Positions 10,473 through 22,402 of a DNA stretch of 64,000 bases are shown piece by piece. Each line of letters starts with the position of its first letter. Position 1 is the stretch's first letter. Source of the DNA: Palaemon carinicauda (lineage: Eukaryota; Arthropoda; Malacostraca; Decapoda; Palaemonidae); the NCBI RefSeq assembly GCF_036898095.1, contig NC_090751.1, positions 74,362,932 through 74,426,931 of the forward strand. Direction: 5' to 3'. The notes beneath the pieces are model-generated. The model had not been told where the DNA came from and searched no databases. It saw only the letters and a program-made list of their open reading frames with translations. The position numbers were made by a program, and so were the translations under genes.

Positions 10473-11567
10473 TTGGCATTATTCACTCAGAAAAAAAATA
10501 ACTGATCTCTCTGCTCATCATTAAATTGGTTCGGTCTCCTCAGCTGTTATGAAAATCTAATGTCAACCATTGTTTATAACGCTGTACTCCTCACAATGGT
10601 GATTTAAAAGGCAGCACTTTCCCTTCACAAAAAACTAGCAAATTCAGTAGGGAAGACAACCATAATGCAATAATCACTTACCGCAATCTGAAAGGATATG
10701 TCTTGATTTATATAAAATACAGCTTTTCCTATGCAAAAATGCTAACAAATCTTGCAGGGAAGCAATTTCAACTGAATAAAAACCTGTAGAATCTGCTAAA
10801 TGAAGTGATTCAAGAACACTCCTACTTGATTACCCACAAACAGCATCTCTCTAGTTGACCCACTTGCAAAATCTGAATTTAAAGTTTTTCTTAATGACAC
10901 AATGATGGGGTCAAAGCAATAAGGTTACAAATTTTTTTAAAAGATGATGATTTCTCACTTTAAATGATTGTTTCCGTTTTCTTAATCTTCATTTCCCTGT
11001 ATCACAGGTTGAAATAAAAAAATCAGCTGATTTCTTGGTTTGTTTACAACTGGAGGGGATTTGAGGGATGCTGCACATGTGCACGAATGACTTGTTTTGT
11101 CAGTACAGTTGGCCCTCTTTATTCATGAAGTTGGGTTACAGACACAGACGCGATACGGGGATTTTCGTGAAAAAATGTGCCACCAGAGTGGGCTAGCTCC
11201 TAACCTAAAAAGTCACTGCCCCTTGCCACAAACGGGTGCAAGCTGATGATTAACACAGTAAATACTGCCTAGTATTGTTTTATTTTTTCTATCACAGTTT
11301 ATAATCATATGTACAGTGTACAGTACTTGTTCACACATGTACACTACGTACTGGACACAGTAAGGCTACAGTATAGTACTGTGCTAAAGTAAATATTTAT
11401 AGAGTCGTCATCATCCCCTTACTGTTCTGGATAACAAAACAGTTGTTCCTATCTAGTAATACTATAATCTAACACTCACGGATACTATAGTGCATATTGC
11501 TGCAATATATGTATGGTAATAACACTATAGTACAGCTTAACTGTACTGTAAGTGTTCGGTGTTTTCG
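10473..11567. other. Unassigned sequence; possible TIR fragment at 11106
   Basis: No gene is recognised. At 11106, directly after a TA, the bases CAGTTGGCCCTC resemble the start of some pogo/Tigger terminal repeats. I could not find a matching inverted end downstream, so no element is called. The rest is AT-rich sequence. Confidence 0.35.
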
Positions 11568-12915
11568 TTCACAATCGACCAACTTCAGAAGACAATGTTC
11601 CTCAGATATGGAAGAGGAGAGGAAGGAGCAGATGACCAGCCTAAGGCTGCAGAGAGAATCTTCCATAGCCAACACACATCCAGTGCTAGAAGAACTCAAG
11701 CTGAAAAGATCGGAAGCAGGGACAAAAGGCGACACTTCTGCCAAGACAGATTAACCCGGCAAAGGAGTCAAGACTCCGCAGAAAGAGGTACATAGCACAG
11801 GATGAGAAGCTGAAGTCGCACAACAGGCAATTGCTAAGGTGACAGAGGAGAACCCCAGGTAGTACCAACTCTTCGCCTGGATAGGGTTAGGCCATAGGAA
11901 AAATTGTGCAGCAGACAAGCCTAGCCCATCTAGCGGGTGAGGGAAAACTCAATTGCTAGGGTAAGATGACTAGACTAGAGGAACTGTAGTTCCCAGTACA
12001 GTCAGGTTATGGCCTAACCAGAAAGGGAAAGGGGCAGAGAAACCACCCAAAAGTGGCCTCTAAGACAGAAGAGAGAATTAATACAAGGAAGGAAAAAATC
12101 TTGTCTACCTAGGGCCAGAATAGATAGCTTACGAGCTATCCTGTCCAAAGATAGCAACGGAGAGTACTTCAGTCACCATGGGACTATACAGGGATGGAAA
12201 CAAAGTTCCACAGCAGGTAGACACACTAGCAGGCACACGGGAAAGGGAAAAGGGTGGTGATGGAAGACTCAGAAGTTGGTAAGGCAGCAAGACAGGAAGG
12301 CCTAACTGCCACATTAGAACAGGAATAGTGTTCTAAGGGGTCTACAGTAATAGGGCACAGAGGAAAAGTCATCACAATCAGCCATAGCCTACAAAAAACT
12401 AAGAAGCCTATGAATAGGTAAGGCAGCACAAGGGGGTCTACCTGTCAGCATTAAAACAGGGGGTAAGGAGTTCCAATGGGTAAACAAGAAGTAGACACAA
12501 GGAACAAGTTCCCAAGACCTGTACCGCTTTGCCACACATATAAGCTCCGTGGAAAGTGAAGACAGTCACCCTAGGACAACTGTAGAACACTATCCAACTC
12601 CCAGAAGGACCGCCAGGACCGCAGCTCCCCACTGTGACGAATCGACAGCATGGGAGGATGGGCAGCCTCATGAAACCAGTAAGGTTAGGTGAAAGAAGGG
12701 GATGGAGCACGAGTGTAAATTCACATCATGGCTGCCAGCCAGGGTGAAGTTAGCCTAAGTCAAGAATGATAAAAAAAATGGACATGAAACATCAGTAAGA
12801 ATGGGAGGATACACAATAATCATACCACACTTGTAAAAGAATAATATAAACCATTCCTACAATAAGAAAACTAAATAAATAATTATTTTTGAGCAATTTG
12901 GATACATGATGCAAC
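11568..12915 (+). repeat. Unclassified interspersed repeat, copy B
   Basis: Second copy of the repeat at 436-1825, in the same orientation and with the same order of landmarks (see copy A). It ends about 40 bases before the left LTR at 12958, so the LTR element landed just beside it or in its last bases. No coding motif is visible. Confidence 0.7.
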
Positions 12916-12957
12916 AGTGCTGACCTTTTTTTTTTTTTAAATGAATATTTTTCTTAA

Positions 12958-13875
12958 TGTAGTAGGAACAAATAATGTGTGTGTTCTTGTATGTATCGTC
13001 TTTGTCTTATTTAACTTTTAATGTGTTTCGTCCAAATGTCTGTCTGTTAATCTATTAGGTCCCTCTAGGGTTTTATTCTAGTATATGTTCAGGAGAGCTG
13101 GTAGGTATTTTAAGAAATCATTAGCAGTATACCTCATTCATTGGAAAATGTTAAGGATAAATATATTATTTCTAAATTCTATCCCGTCGTCGTAACTATA
13201 GTTCGACTAATTTATTAACTGCGGACTACACCTCGTTGCCATGTTTGTGTTTTCAGTAACCAAGCGTGGTTACTGGCGAGAAACCCAAATTTTGTCATTC
13301 GGTCTTCGGTCCTGTAAACGTGTACACTTAGCTCGGGCCAACACCATCTCGGGGGCGTCTCTGCCTGGTGCCCCCAGGTTTGTCAGGCTTTATAGGATAG
13401 CCTACGTCATACTACGGTTATGTAGTGGAATATTTCCCAAATATTTTATACAGGTCAGTACAAGTGTATACTTTGAGGTGTATTCTGAAATATATGCATT
13501 CCGATTGTATTTCTATAATGTCCAGTATTTAAGCTATTATTATTGATCCGTTTAATTGCCATTGTTAAATAGAACATTGCCATTGTTAAATATTCCTAAA
13601 AGTCTGTGTCAAGTGCTTTGCCGAACATATATCTTGAAACCTAATATATTGCTAATGATAATTGTGATAACTATTCTATGCTATGTTATTGTAATATTCT
13701 AGTCACGAAAGTGTGTACTGTTTATATGTATCTATCCGACAATTTGTATAATATTTATTATTTGTCAGGTGGAATTTTCTGGAATAAAACTATGTCACAT
13801 CCATCAGCGTTTACTGTACCAATAAGAACCCACTCAGTTCGACGAATAGAGACCCTTATCCTACCGACTATTACA
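12958..13875 (+). repeat. 5' LTR
   Basis: 918 bases matching the 3' LTR along its whole length, with substitutions and indels. Notable differences are an insertion-like CATCTCGGGGGCGTC block near 13347-13362 that is shorter in the 3' copy, and changes near 13041. It contains a short internal duplication of TTGCCATTGTTAAATA near 13555-13595 that is present in both LTRs. A candidate polyadenylation signal, AATAAA, lies near 13784. Promoter elements were not resolved. Confidence 0.92.
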
Positions 13876-13876
13876 T

Positions 13877-13891
13877 TGGCGCCCAACGTGT
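13877..13891 (+). promoter_or_regulatory. Primer-binding site, tRNA-Lys type
   Basis: TGGCGCCCAACGTGT begins one base after the LTR end. It is close to the 3' end complement of animal tRNA-Lys, the primer used by gypsy-type elements (established knowledge). The last base or bases depart from the common form. Confidence 0.85.
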
Positions 13892-15611
13892 CACTGGTTG
13901 AGTGTGCGACGAAGAAGCTCCACCTGGTTGCCGCCAGCTCAGGAGATAAGTCATCTCCCAGGATTAGGCTCCGGAGCAAGTTTTACGACAGGATGGACAT
14001 CTGCGTGTGAGTACTGCTGTACGCGTTGCAGATGGTCCCATGTTTATGCACTATAGACACCACAGGTACGGTCGGGAGACCAATCCCGTCGTGGGAGGGA
14101 GGAGGCAGCCGTGACCAGACTTCTGGACAGTGTCGGCCGTGATCAAGCCTCGTCAGGAGCTGCGGTGGTTTTGTACGTCCCACAAGGTAGTTCCAGTTGT
14201 TTTTAGCATTACACACTGTGTTGTACACCAGTGAGGACCGGTGACAATTTTAGCTTCGATATCTTCAGCTGTCACGTGTGTGTTATTGTGTTCGATTGTA
14301 TTTTTGTTGTGATGCACTTTGGACTGGCGTGAGTTCGCCGCTGTGTACAGTATTGACGTGTATGGACAGCCACTCACCATTTGTGTACGGTGTATTAGAG
14401 CACGGAGAGACTTTTGACCTGCGTCGTGCATGGTTATGTCTTGACTCTGAATGGACACTATTAATTGTGGTGGTTATATGCCAGGTGTTTCCACACACGT
14501 TTGTTGTGAATGAACTGATAAGGGGATTGTTTTGGCTTTTGACTTGTGATGCATGTTGATATTAATCTGTTGTATTGAGTGAATTATTGCCTGTTATCAG
14601 TGTATCTAATTAAATTACTGAGTAAAGATTTATGTGAAGTTTTTTTGCAAATTCTAAATTATTAATATTTTGGGGAAATAGCTTATTCCAAATTGTTAGT
14701 TGTGTAATGTAATTTCAGCTTAGATATTTGTCAATGCTGTAGTCAACTTGTATTATTGTGGCCTTTGACTTAACCTTGACCTGCTCAGCTCTTTGTAACC
14801 ATCATTCAAAATATTCGTAGTGTGATAGCTGTAATTAGGTAAACTCGGTCTTGGTAAAGTAAATTTTGTAAAAGGGTACTTGTTGATTTAGTGTAGTATA
14901 ATCCATTCTGTAATAGTAAGACTTGTGGGAAGAGATTTGTACTTGAAAGCAAAATAGTTTTGGCTTGTCTGATAAATGAAACTAATCAAAATAAATTAGT
15001 TCAAAATAATATAGTTAAAAAATTATAATATTTGGTACTTTGGTATCTGAGTGTGTGGTTTTCTAAATTGTGAAATGCATACTTGGTAGTAATTTTTTTT
15101 TTTTTCAAATTTATTTAACTTGGAATTTCAGTAAAAGATGTTGTTTTTCCAAAGTATACTGACCGCATTCCAGTAAATTTGTCTTCCAAATTGTGGTGCA
15201 TCTAAACTTCTTTTAACTTAGTAAGTTCTCAAAGCATTTGCTAGTGCATATTGACCTGGATATTTTTTGTTCTAAAATTGTTTATGACCGGTTGTAATTT
15301 ACTTGCGTTCAATTAATGTGCCTTTGGTTAACTTAATTTGTACTTTTGTGGTTCCTACAATACTTTTGTAATAATGTTGCTCTTATTGTAACTTATAATT
15401 CAGGTGATGTTTGGGCCAGGGGCTTACACACGTTGACTTAGCCGTCGCAATGATTTTTTTTCCTGTGTCTGCCCGGCTGTAAAAGTAGTGGTGTTTGTGT
15501 ACTGGTTCCCCGGTTGTGGAACTTGTTGGTTGCAGGTTCGCCTTTGTGTTCTTGAACTCTGTCATCACACTAGATTGGTTCAAGCCTTTGTCTACTAGTT
15601 CTTGCCCGGGA
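13892..15611 (+). other. Long leader of the LTR element
   Basis: About 1.7 kb between primer site and gag. Short open frames on both strands have no recognisable domain. It would include the packaging region of the element RNA. No structure was identified. Confidence 0.5.
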
Positions 15612-16981
15612 TGGTCCGCCAACGTAGTGTGTTGGTGCGTGGTTTGCCAGCCGATTTCCTGCTGAAGAAGTCCGTGCCTACCTGCGGAAACAACCTCATG
15701 ACGAGCCCGAGTTTGTATTCCTGGCCACACGTCAAGCCATCCTAGTGTTCCGCACTAAGGAAGAGGCAACTGCATGCTGCACCGAAGCTACCAGTTGGAA
15801 GTTTATAGACAAGTCCCCTCACTGTTTAGGCGTTGCCGTTCGACCGAGAGATGCAAGTCGCTGGTATGATACAGCAAGAGGAGCTGCAGAACGAGTCCGA
15901 GGAGGTCCCAGGTTCAACACAAATCCAGACGATTGTGGGATTACTCCAGGACTTGCCTTTGTCCGAGAGGAAGAAGATCGCTTTGCAGTTAGTGACCAAG
16001 TCCGATGACGCTGCATCACCCAAGCCCACCGTTGAAACTTCCGCTAGCCCATCCTCAGGACCTGCACCCCAGCAGAGTCCAATGCCATATCCTCAACTTA
16101 GTCATGCAGAATGCAAGATATCGTCCCACTTCACTGGTGACTATTCCAAGTACGGTGTCAGCTACGCGCTATGGAAGCAAGAAGTGGAAGCGTTGGTGGC
16201 TTTGGATATGTACTCCGAGCCGGAAATCCTACAAGACATCTGTTGGTCACTCAAAGGTCCTGCCACGGAGGTCCTCCTGCACGTCTCAGGTCAGTGTTCA
16301 GTTGCGCAGTTGCTGCAACATTTGGATCATCGCTTCGGTAATATTCTCCCCATTGACAAGCTTCTTGGTCAGTTCTGGTTAGCGGCTCAGAAGAAAGAAG
16401 AGACCGTGGCATCGTGGGCTTGCCGACTCCAGGATTTGATGTCCCAGATCGTCCTTAGTGATCCATCCATGATGTCTGAAGAGCATGCATCCAAGATGGT
16501 CAGCAAGAAGTTCTGGTCCGGCTTGCAATCCCCATCGATGAAGATGTCCCTTCATTACCAGATGGACATAGGTGTGTCCTTTGAGAACATGCTCGTTTCG
16601 GCGCGGGTCATAGAGCTAGAAGGATCTTCATCAACAAAGTCCATCCAGTTTCAGCAAGTGTCGCCGCATATCTCCCAATCACAAAAGAAGGATTCTGATG
16701 ACGTCATGAAGAGGATGGACGCCTTGCAGACACAGGTCGAGGCCTTGCAGAAGTTCCTGGAGTCTGGACGAGGTCGTGGTCGAGGACGTGGTCAGGGTCG
16801 TGGATATCGAGGCAGAGGATAGAGCTCCAGCACATCTCGACTTCAAGCGCCTGCTCCAGCAACCGCCCCAGTCGACCATTCCCCTACAGCATCACAGTCA
16901 ACACGTCCGCCCTTTCGAGGCATATGCTACAAGTGTCGTCAGCCTGGACACATAAGGGACGAGTGTCCTTTAAATGGGTAA
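15612..16981 (+). pseudogene. Gag, broken
   Basis: Structural protein that coats the element RNA. The ATG at 15612 starts a short frame, and related coding continues in other frames (15745-16008, then 15833-16822), so the N-terminal third has at least two frame changes. The 329-codon main frame holds a capsid-like region and ends in an Arg-Gly repeat tail (about residues 313-329). A TAG at 16820-16822 interrupts it. Reading on in the same frame, a CCHC zinc knuckle with Cys-X2-Cys-X4-His-X4-Cys spacing (CYKCRQPGHIRDEC) lies at 16927-16968, before a TAA near 16979. The knuckle binds RNA in related proteins. The single stop before it separates the nucleic-acid-binding end from the capsid. Confidence 0.85.
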
Positions 16982-17462
16982 AATCAGCATAATCGGGCAT
17001 ATGTTGGGTGCCGCCAAGAAGCTCCCCATCATTGATCGTTTGGTTGGCCCATCTTGTGAAGTAGATGTTTCCGTAGAAGGCAAGGATGTTACTGCATTAC
17101 TCGACTCCGGATCCATGCTGAGCACCATATCTCAGCAGTTCCAGCAACAGCTTGGTTTGGAGGTCCATTCCCTGGAAGAATTGCTTCAAGTGAAGATTGC
17201 TGATGGAACCATCCTCAAGTATCTCGGTTATGTTGAAGTCAGCCTTCAATTTCCGGACCTGGATCTTAGCCTCGATACCTTAATGCTCGTGGTTCCCAAC
17301 ACAGAGTATCATCGTCAAGTACCTGTTCTCGTGGGTACGAACATATTGAGCCGATGCGAAGCAGACTGCAGGGAACCTGCTCGTCTGGACAAGCTATCCA
17401 CTCCCTGGAAGATGGCATTCAAGGTCATGGTGAAACAACAAACCATCACATCGACTGTTTAG
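16974..17462 (+). pseudogene. Aspartic protease region of pol
   Basis: 162 codons in a different frame from gag, slightly overlapping its end. LLDSGSMLSTIS near residues 41-52 is the retropepsin active-site motif (D-S/T-G). VLVGTNIL near residue 118 is the conserved hydrophobic-glycine strand of the flap/core. It would release Gag and Pol parts from the polyprotein. The frame then stops, and the linker to RT is read in other frames (for example 17609-17884). Confidence 0.82.
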
Positions 17463-17838
17463 AGTTTGGGCTCTGTAAGGACCACCCAGCCCATCGTCAT
17501 CCCTGCTGAAGGTCGCCGCTTGGTTCATAGTTTTAGTCGGTTCAGTGTACCGTCCACACCTGCCTTAGTGGTAATGGAAGATCCAACCCGATCATCTCTC
17601 CCGGCGGTTTGGTGGTAACCCCAGCCAAAACCATGGTTCAGCCTGGGACTTCTACCAACTGGATTCCTGTGGAAATCGTCAACTTTTCCAACAAGGAGGT
17701 GACCATCTGCCAGAAGACAGTGTTGTGCGAGTTGCACAATGTAGACCTGGTGCAGCAATTCGGTGCGCCTACTCCTGGTTCCCAACCGGCGCCGTCTACA
17801 ACAGCGGATCATAGTGCACCAATGGATGATGACACATT

Positions 17839-19220
17839 TTGGCTAAGTTTGACCTATCGCAACATTTGTCTCCAGACCAAGTAGCCCAAGCTCGGAGGAT
17901 GATCCAGAATTGGAAGTCAGTGTTTTCGCTGCACGACCTGGACCTTAGGCATACACAACATGTACAACACAAAATAAACTTGAAGGATGATCAACCCTTT
18001 AAAGAGCGACATCGGCGTATCCTCCCAGCCATGGTTGATGAGGTCCGTAAGCATATCCAGAAGATGCTTGATCTCGGTGTTATTCGCGAGTCCAAGAGTC
18101 CCTACTCATCCAATGTAGAGCTCATCTGTAAAATGGACAAGTCGCTTCGTTTCTGTCTGGACTTGCGAAAGCTCAACTCCTTAACCATCAAGGATTCTTA
18201 CGCCTTGCCACACATCGATGACACACTCGACTCCCTGCATGGTGCCAAGTGGTTTAGTACTTTCGACTTGAAGAGTGGGTACTGGCAAGTCGAGTTGGCC
18301 GAGGAAGACAAGCACAAGACTGCGTTCACCGTTGGTAACCTTGGGTTCTGGGAGTGCAACACAATGCCATTTGGTCTCACAAATGCACCAGCTACCTTTC
18401 AACAACTTATGGAGCATTGTATGGGTGACTTGTACCTCACATATCTACTGTATCTCGACGACATCATCGTTTATTCATCTACATTTGAAGAACACCTGGT
18501 CAGGTTGGAAGCTGTGTTTGAATGCTTGCAGCAGGCTGGTTTAAAGCTTAAACCCTCGAAGTGTCATCTCTTCACCCGGGAGATCAAGTACCTTGGTCAT
18601 GTAGTGTCCGAGAGGGGTATCCACACAGATCCCGAGAAGATCAGCCGTGTTCAGTCCTGGCCCATTCCGAAATCTGTGAAGGATGTCTAAAGTTTCCTGG
18701 GATTTGTCGGCTATTACCGTCGTTTTGTGCAAGACTTCGCCCCTATTGCTCGTCCGCTGCATCAGCTGACAGAAGGCCCAGTTATAAAGGTCCATGGCAA
18801 GAAAACTCAGAAACCACCTGCCTCATTCCATTGGAAGGAAGAGCACCAGAAGGCTTTTGACGAGTTAATCGCCCATGTTACTTCCGTGCCACTGTTGGGG
18901 TTTGCTGACTACAAGCAGCCATTTGTTCTCCATACCGATGCCAGTTCTGAGGGCTTAGGGGCAATCCTCTATCAACAGCAGGAAGGTCAGGAATGCGTCA
19001 TTGCTTATGCCTCTCGTGGATTGAAGAACTCCGAGAAGAACTACCCTGCACACAAGTAAGAGTTTCTCGCGTTAAAGTGGGCCGTCTGTGAAAAGTTTCA
19101 TGATTACTTGTATGGAGCCCAATTCACTGCCCATACAGACAACAACCCTCTCATGTATATCCTCAGTTCTGCCAAGCTTGATACCACCGGACATCGCTGG
19201 GTTGCTCAGTTGGCCAATTA
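17839..19220 (+). pseudogene. Reverse transcriptase and RNase H regions of pol, with stops
   Basis: Copies element RNA into DNA and degrades the RNA strand. The frame from 17839 has the RT motifs in order: LRFCLDLRKLN, FSTFDLKSGYWQV with the first catalytic aspartate, MPFGLTNAPATFQ, and YLDDIIVYS with the catalytic pair. A TAA at 18688-18690 breaks it. The same frame resumes with the RNase H motif VLHTDASSEGLGA (18727-19059), then a second stop at 19057-19059. The RNase H continues through TDNNPLMYIL to about 19220, where the reading frame changes. All catalytic motifs are still recognisable, so the breaks are fairly recent. Confidence 0.9.
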
Positions 19221-20830
19221 AAATTTCCCATCATGTATCGGAGCGGCAAAACTAACGTGGATGCTGATTCCCTATCTCGTATCCAATGGCCAAGTTCCAT
19301 TTGTCAAAAGGTGTCCAGTCCAGTTGTTGATGCCATATTTGCTTCTGTCCAAGTGGATGTTCCAGTTGTGGAATCAATCTGCTGTTCTCAACAGTGCCAG
19401 GTATCTAGCCTGCCCCCAGATAGTCTCTATAGTATGACCAAGGAAGACTGGAGGTTAGCCCAGAGAGAGGATCCCCATCTTGTGGAAGTCATCAGTCTGC
19501 TGGGAGAGAAATCTTCGGAGAAATGTTCCTCAAACATTTTGGCAGTTAAGCAACTGATGCGGGAGAAGGATCATCTTGCCTTGGAAGATGGAGTCTTGAT
19601 CCGGAGCACACTCGTCCATGGTTCGCCAAAGTGTCAGGTCATGCTTCCCAGTAAGTTTCACCAGAAGGCCTTGGAAGGATGTCATGACGAAGTCGGTCAT
19701 CTCGGTCGTGATCAAACACTCTCTCTTCTTCAAGACCGTTTCTTTTGGACTGGTATGTCAACAGCAGTTGCTAACTACATCAAGGGATACCTGCCTTGCA
19801 TCAGACGGAAGTCCGCCGTCAACCAGCGTGTTCCTTTGATGAATATCAGCTCATCGCAACCTCTCGAGTTAGCCTGCATGAATTATCTCAAGTTAGAGTC
19901 TTCGAAAGGTGGAGTGGAAAACATCCTTGTCATCACCGATCACTTTACAAAGTACACCCAAGCCTATTCATGCAAGAATCAGACAGCACCAACCACAGCC
20001 AAGCTTCTGTTCAAAAACTTCATCTGTCATTATGGTTTCCCCCAAAGGCTACACTCAGATCAGGGACGCAACTTCGAGTCCAAGGTGATTCAGTCACTCA
20101 GCAATCTGGCGGGTATCGAGAAAAGTCGTACCACACCGTATCATCCTCAAGGGAACGGCCAGTGCGAACGTTTCAATCGCATACTTCTCAACATGATGGG
20201 TATGCTGAAGCCTGAACAGAAGAAAAATTGGAAGACACAGGTTGCCTCATTGGTCCATGCATACAACTACCAAGCAGGAAACAACAGGGTTCGGGCCTCA
20301 TTATTTAATGTTCGGACAGTCACCGCATCTCGTCGTAGATCTTCGCTTTGGTCTGGATAAGGTCCTGCGTGTTCAAGGGGCAGCACAGTCTCAGAAAAGA
20401 CTACATCAGTCAATTGGAGAAGTCCCTCCAGAGTGCTTACGAGTTAGCATCAGCACACAGTACCAACAAGGCCAAACAGAAGAAGAATTATGACCTGCGT
20501 GCTTACGAGTTAGCATAAGCACACAGTACCAACAAGAAGGCCAAACAGAAGAAGAATTATGACCTGCGTGCTCATTCTGCTGTTCTCAGAGAAGGGGATC
20601 AAGTCCTCATCAGGAATGTGGCCTTCACAGGGACCCACAAATTAGCGGATCGTTGACAACCAGATGTCTACGTTGTCATTAGTCGTCCCAACACCGAAGT
20701 TCCCGTCTATGTTGTCCAGCCTGTAGACAAGAAGGGACCAAAGAAGATTCTACATCGGAACTTGCTGCTTCCCTTGAGCACAGCACAACAGAGGACCGGA
20801 CAGACGACATTGTCTCAGTAGAGCCCAAAA
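19221..20830 (+). pseudogene. Integrase region of pol, with frame change
   Basis: DDE integrase that inserts the DNA copy. From 19233 the frame carries a degenerate zinc-binding part (CHDEVGHLGRDQT, then a cysteine pair reduced to one, LPCIRRK) and the core. The first aspartate appears in VITDHFTKY, the second in LHSDQGRNFES, and the glutamate lies in the HPQGNGQCERFNR block. The frame stops at 20360, while a second frame (20242-20493) carries its continuation (PHYLMFGQSP), so a frame change lies near 20280. The C-terminal part near 20600-20830 is read in pieces. A tandem duplication of 66 to 69 bases at 20434-20568 also disrupts it. Confidence 0.87.
20434..20568 (+). repeat. Tandem duplication inside pol
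   Basis: Unit 1 (20434-20499, 66 bases) and unit 2 (20500-20568, 69 bases) begin TGCTTACGAGTTAGCAT and end TATGACCTGCG. They differ by one substitution (TC/TA) and a three-base insertion (GAA) in unit 2. Confidence 0.95.
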
Positions 20831-20847
20831 CGACGGATAAGTCATCT

Positions 20848-21318
20848 ATGACCAGTGTAGATCCTCCTGTAGCCAATGCCAGTGACTCATCAGATGATTC
20901 TGATGCTTCAGAGTCTGGCATACGATTTCGCCCTCGCCTCCGACCCGGGCCCGTCCCTACTCCAAGAAAGCGTCCCATTCCAATGCCTCGAAGTAGTCCA
21001 CTTCAACCATCAGAGCCAGTTGTGGAACCCCCAATACCTGTTCCTGACGTGCTAGATATTCAGTCTGCTCTGGAAGAGTGTGAGGAAGAAATTCAGGTAT
21101 TTGAAGAACCAGTTATGCCAGCTGCTGATCCAGAGAGTTCAGAGGCTTCTTCCCAAGAGGAGCCCGAGAAAGCTGCTGCTCGAGGTCCTGAAGAACCTAT
21201 TCCTCCCCTCGTCGGTCAATTCGACAACGCCGGATTCCACGGTGGTTGCATCCCAAGGTATATGAGATGTCTCATTATGTGTATCCTTCAAGAGTTGCCA
21301 ACAGGGTCAACATGCTGA
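20848..21318 (+). CDS. Acidic, proline-rich C-terminal tail of pol
   Basis: 156 codons rich in Ser, Asp, Glu and Pro, with a basic-proline stretch (RPRLRPGPVPTPRKRPIP) near residues 28-45. No domain is recognised. Its place directly after integrase and before the purine tract suggests it is the tail of the Pol polyprotein and not a separate gene. It could be a short extra frame of unknown role. Confidence 0.5.
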   Translation: MTSVDPPVANASDSSDDSDASESGIRFRPRLRPGPVPTPRKRPIPMPRSSPLQPSEPVVEPPIPVPDVLDIQSALEECEEEIQVFEEPVMPAADPESSEASSQEEPEKAAARGPEEPIPPLVGQFDNAGFHGGCIPRYMRCLIMCILQELPTGSTC

Positions 21319-21478
21319 GCAAGCTCGTCTGTGCTATTTTGGATGAGCCCTAGTCTGATTCAACACTATTATTGTCTCTGATTCATAGAGCAAATTTTTA
21401 TATTTTACCAGTTACTTAACCATGTGTCCATGTATATAGGTGCATACTCCTTTACAAATGTCGGGACAACATTTTCTC

Positions 21479-21492
21479 GAAAGGGGGGAGTA
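21479..21492 (+). promoter_or_regulatory. Polypurine tract
   Basis: GAAAGGGGGGAGTA directly precedes the 3' LTR start at 21493. This is the expected place and composition of the plus-strand DNA primer. Confidence 0.85.
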
Positions 21493-22398
21493 TGTGGCAG
21501 GAACAAATATTATGTGTTCTTGTATGTATCGTCTTTGTCTTATTTAACTTTTAATATCATTCGTCCAAATGTCCATGTCTGTTAATCTATTAGGTCCCTA
21601 AGTTTTTATTCTAGTATATGTTCAGGAGAGCTGGTAGGTATTTTAAGAAATCATTAGCAGTTAACCTCATTTATTGGAAAATGTTAGGTATAAATACATT
21701 ATTCCAAATTCTATACCGTCGTCGTAACTATAGTTCGACTAATTTATTAACTGCGGACTACACCTCGTTGCCATGTTTGTGTTTACAATAACCAAGCGTG
21801 GTTACCGGCGAGAAACCCAAATTTTGTCATTCGGTCTTTGGTCCTAGTAGCGTGTACACTTAGCTCGGGCCAACACCGCCTGGTGCCCCAAGGTTTGTCA
21901 GGCTTTATAGGATAGCCTACGTCATACTACGGTTATGTAGTGGAATATTTCCCAAATATTCTATACAGGTCAGTATAAGTGTATGCTTTGAGGTGTATTC
22001 TGAAATATATGCATTCAGATTGTATTTCTATAATGTCCAGTATTTAAGCTATTATTATTGATCCATTTAATTGCCATTGTTAAATAAAACATTGCCATTG
22101 TTAAATATTCCTAATAGTCTGTGTCAAGTGCTTTGCATAACATAAATCTTGAAAACTAATATAATATTGCTAATGATAATTGTGATAACTATTCTATGCT
22201 ATGTTATTGTAATATTTTAGTCACTAAAGTGTGTATACAGTATATGTATCTATCTGACAATTTGTATAATATTTATTATTTGTTTGTCAGGTGGAGTTAT
22301 CTGGAATAAAACTATGTCACATCCATCAGCATTTACTGAACCAATAAGAACCCACTCAGTTAGACGAATAAGAGACCCTTATCCTATCGACTAATACA
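21493..22398 (+). repeat. 3' LTR
   Basis: 906 bases matching 12958-13875, starting TGTGGCAGGAACAAAT and ending in CTAATACA. Both LTRs keep TGT...ACA ends. TTAA follows immediately. Confidence 0.92.
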
Positions 22399-22402
22399 TT
22401 AA

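Larger units (their letters stand above)
12958..22398 (+). mobile_element. Ty3/gypsy LTR retrotransposon, complete ends, broken genes
   Basis: A 9.44 kb element bounded by two related LTRs (12958-13875 and 21493-22398), each starting TGT and ending ACA. The four bases TTAA lie just outside both ends (12954-12957 and 22399-22402), as a target duplication. In order it contains a tRNA-Lys-type primer site, a long leader, gag, protease, reverse transcriptase, RNase H, integrase and an acidic/proline-rich tail, then a purine tract. The protease-RT-RNase H-integrase order is that of Ty3/gypsy elements. No envelope frame is visible. At least one stop in gag, two in pol and several frame changes show it is inactive. 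The two LTRs differ at perhaps one base in twenty by eye. Confidence 0.93.

Noticed and set aside
11106..11300. Start of a second Tigger-like element (CAGTTGGCCCTC after TA)
   Set aside because: No matching inverted end or TA was found downstream, and no transposase motif follows.
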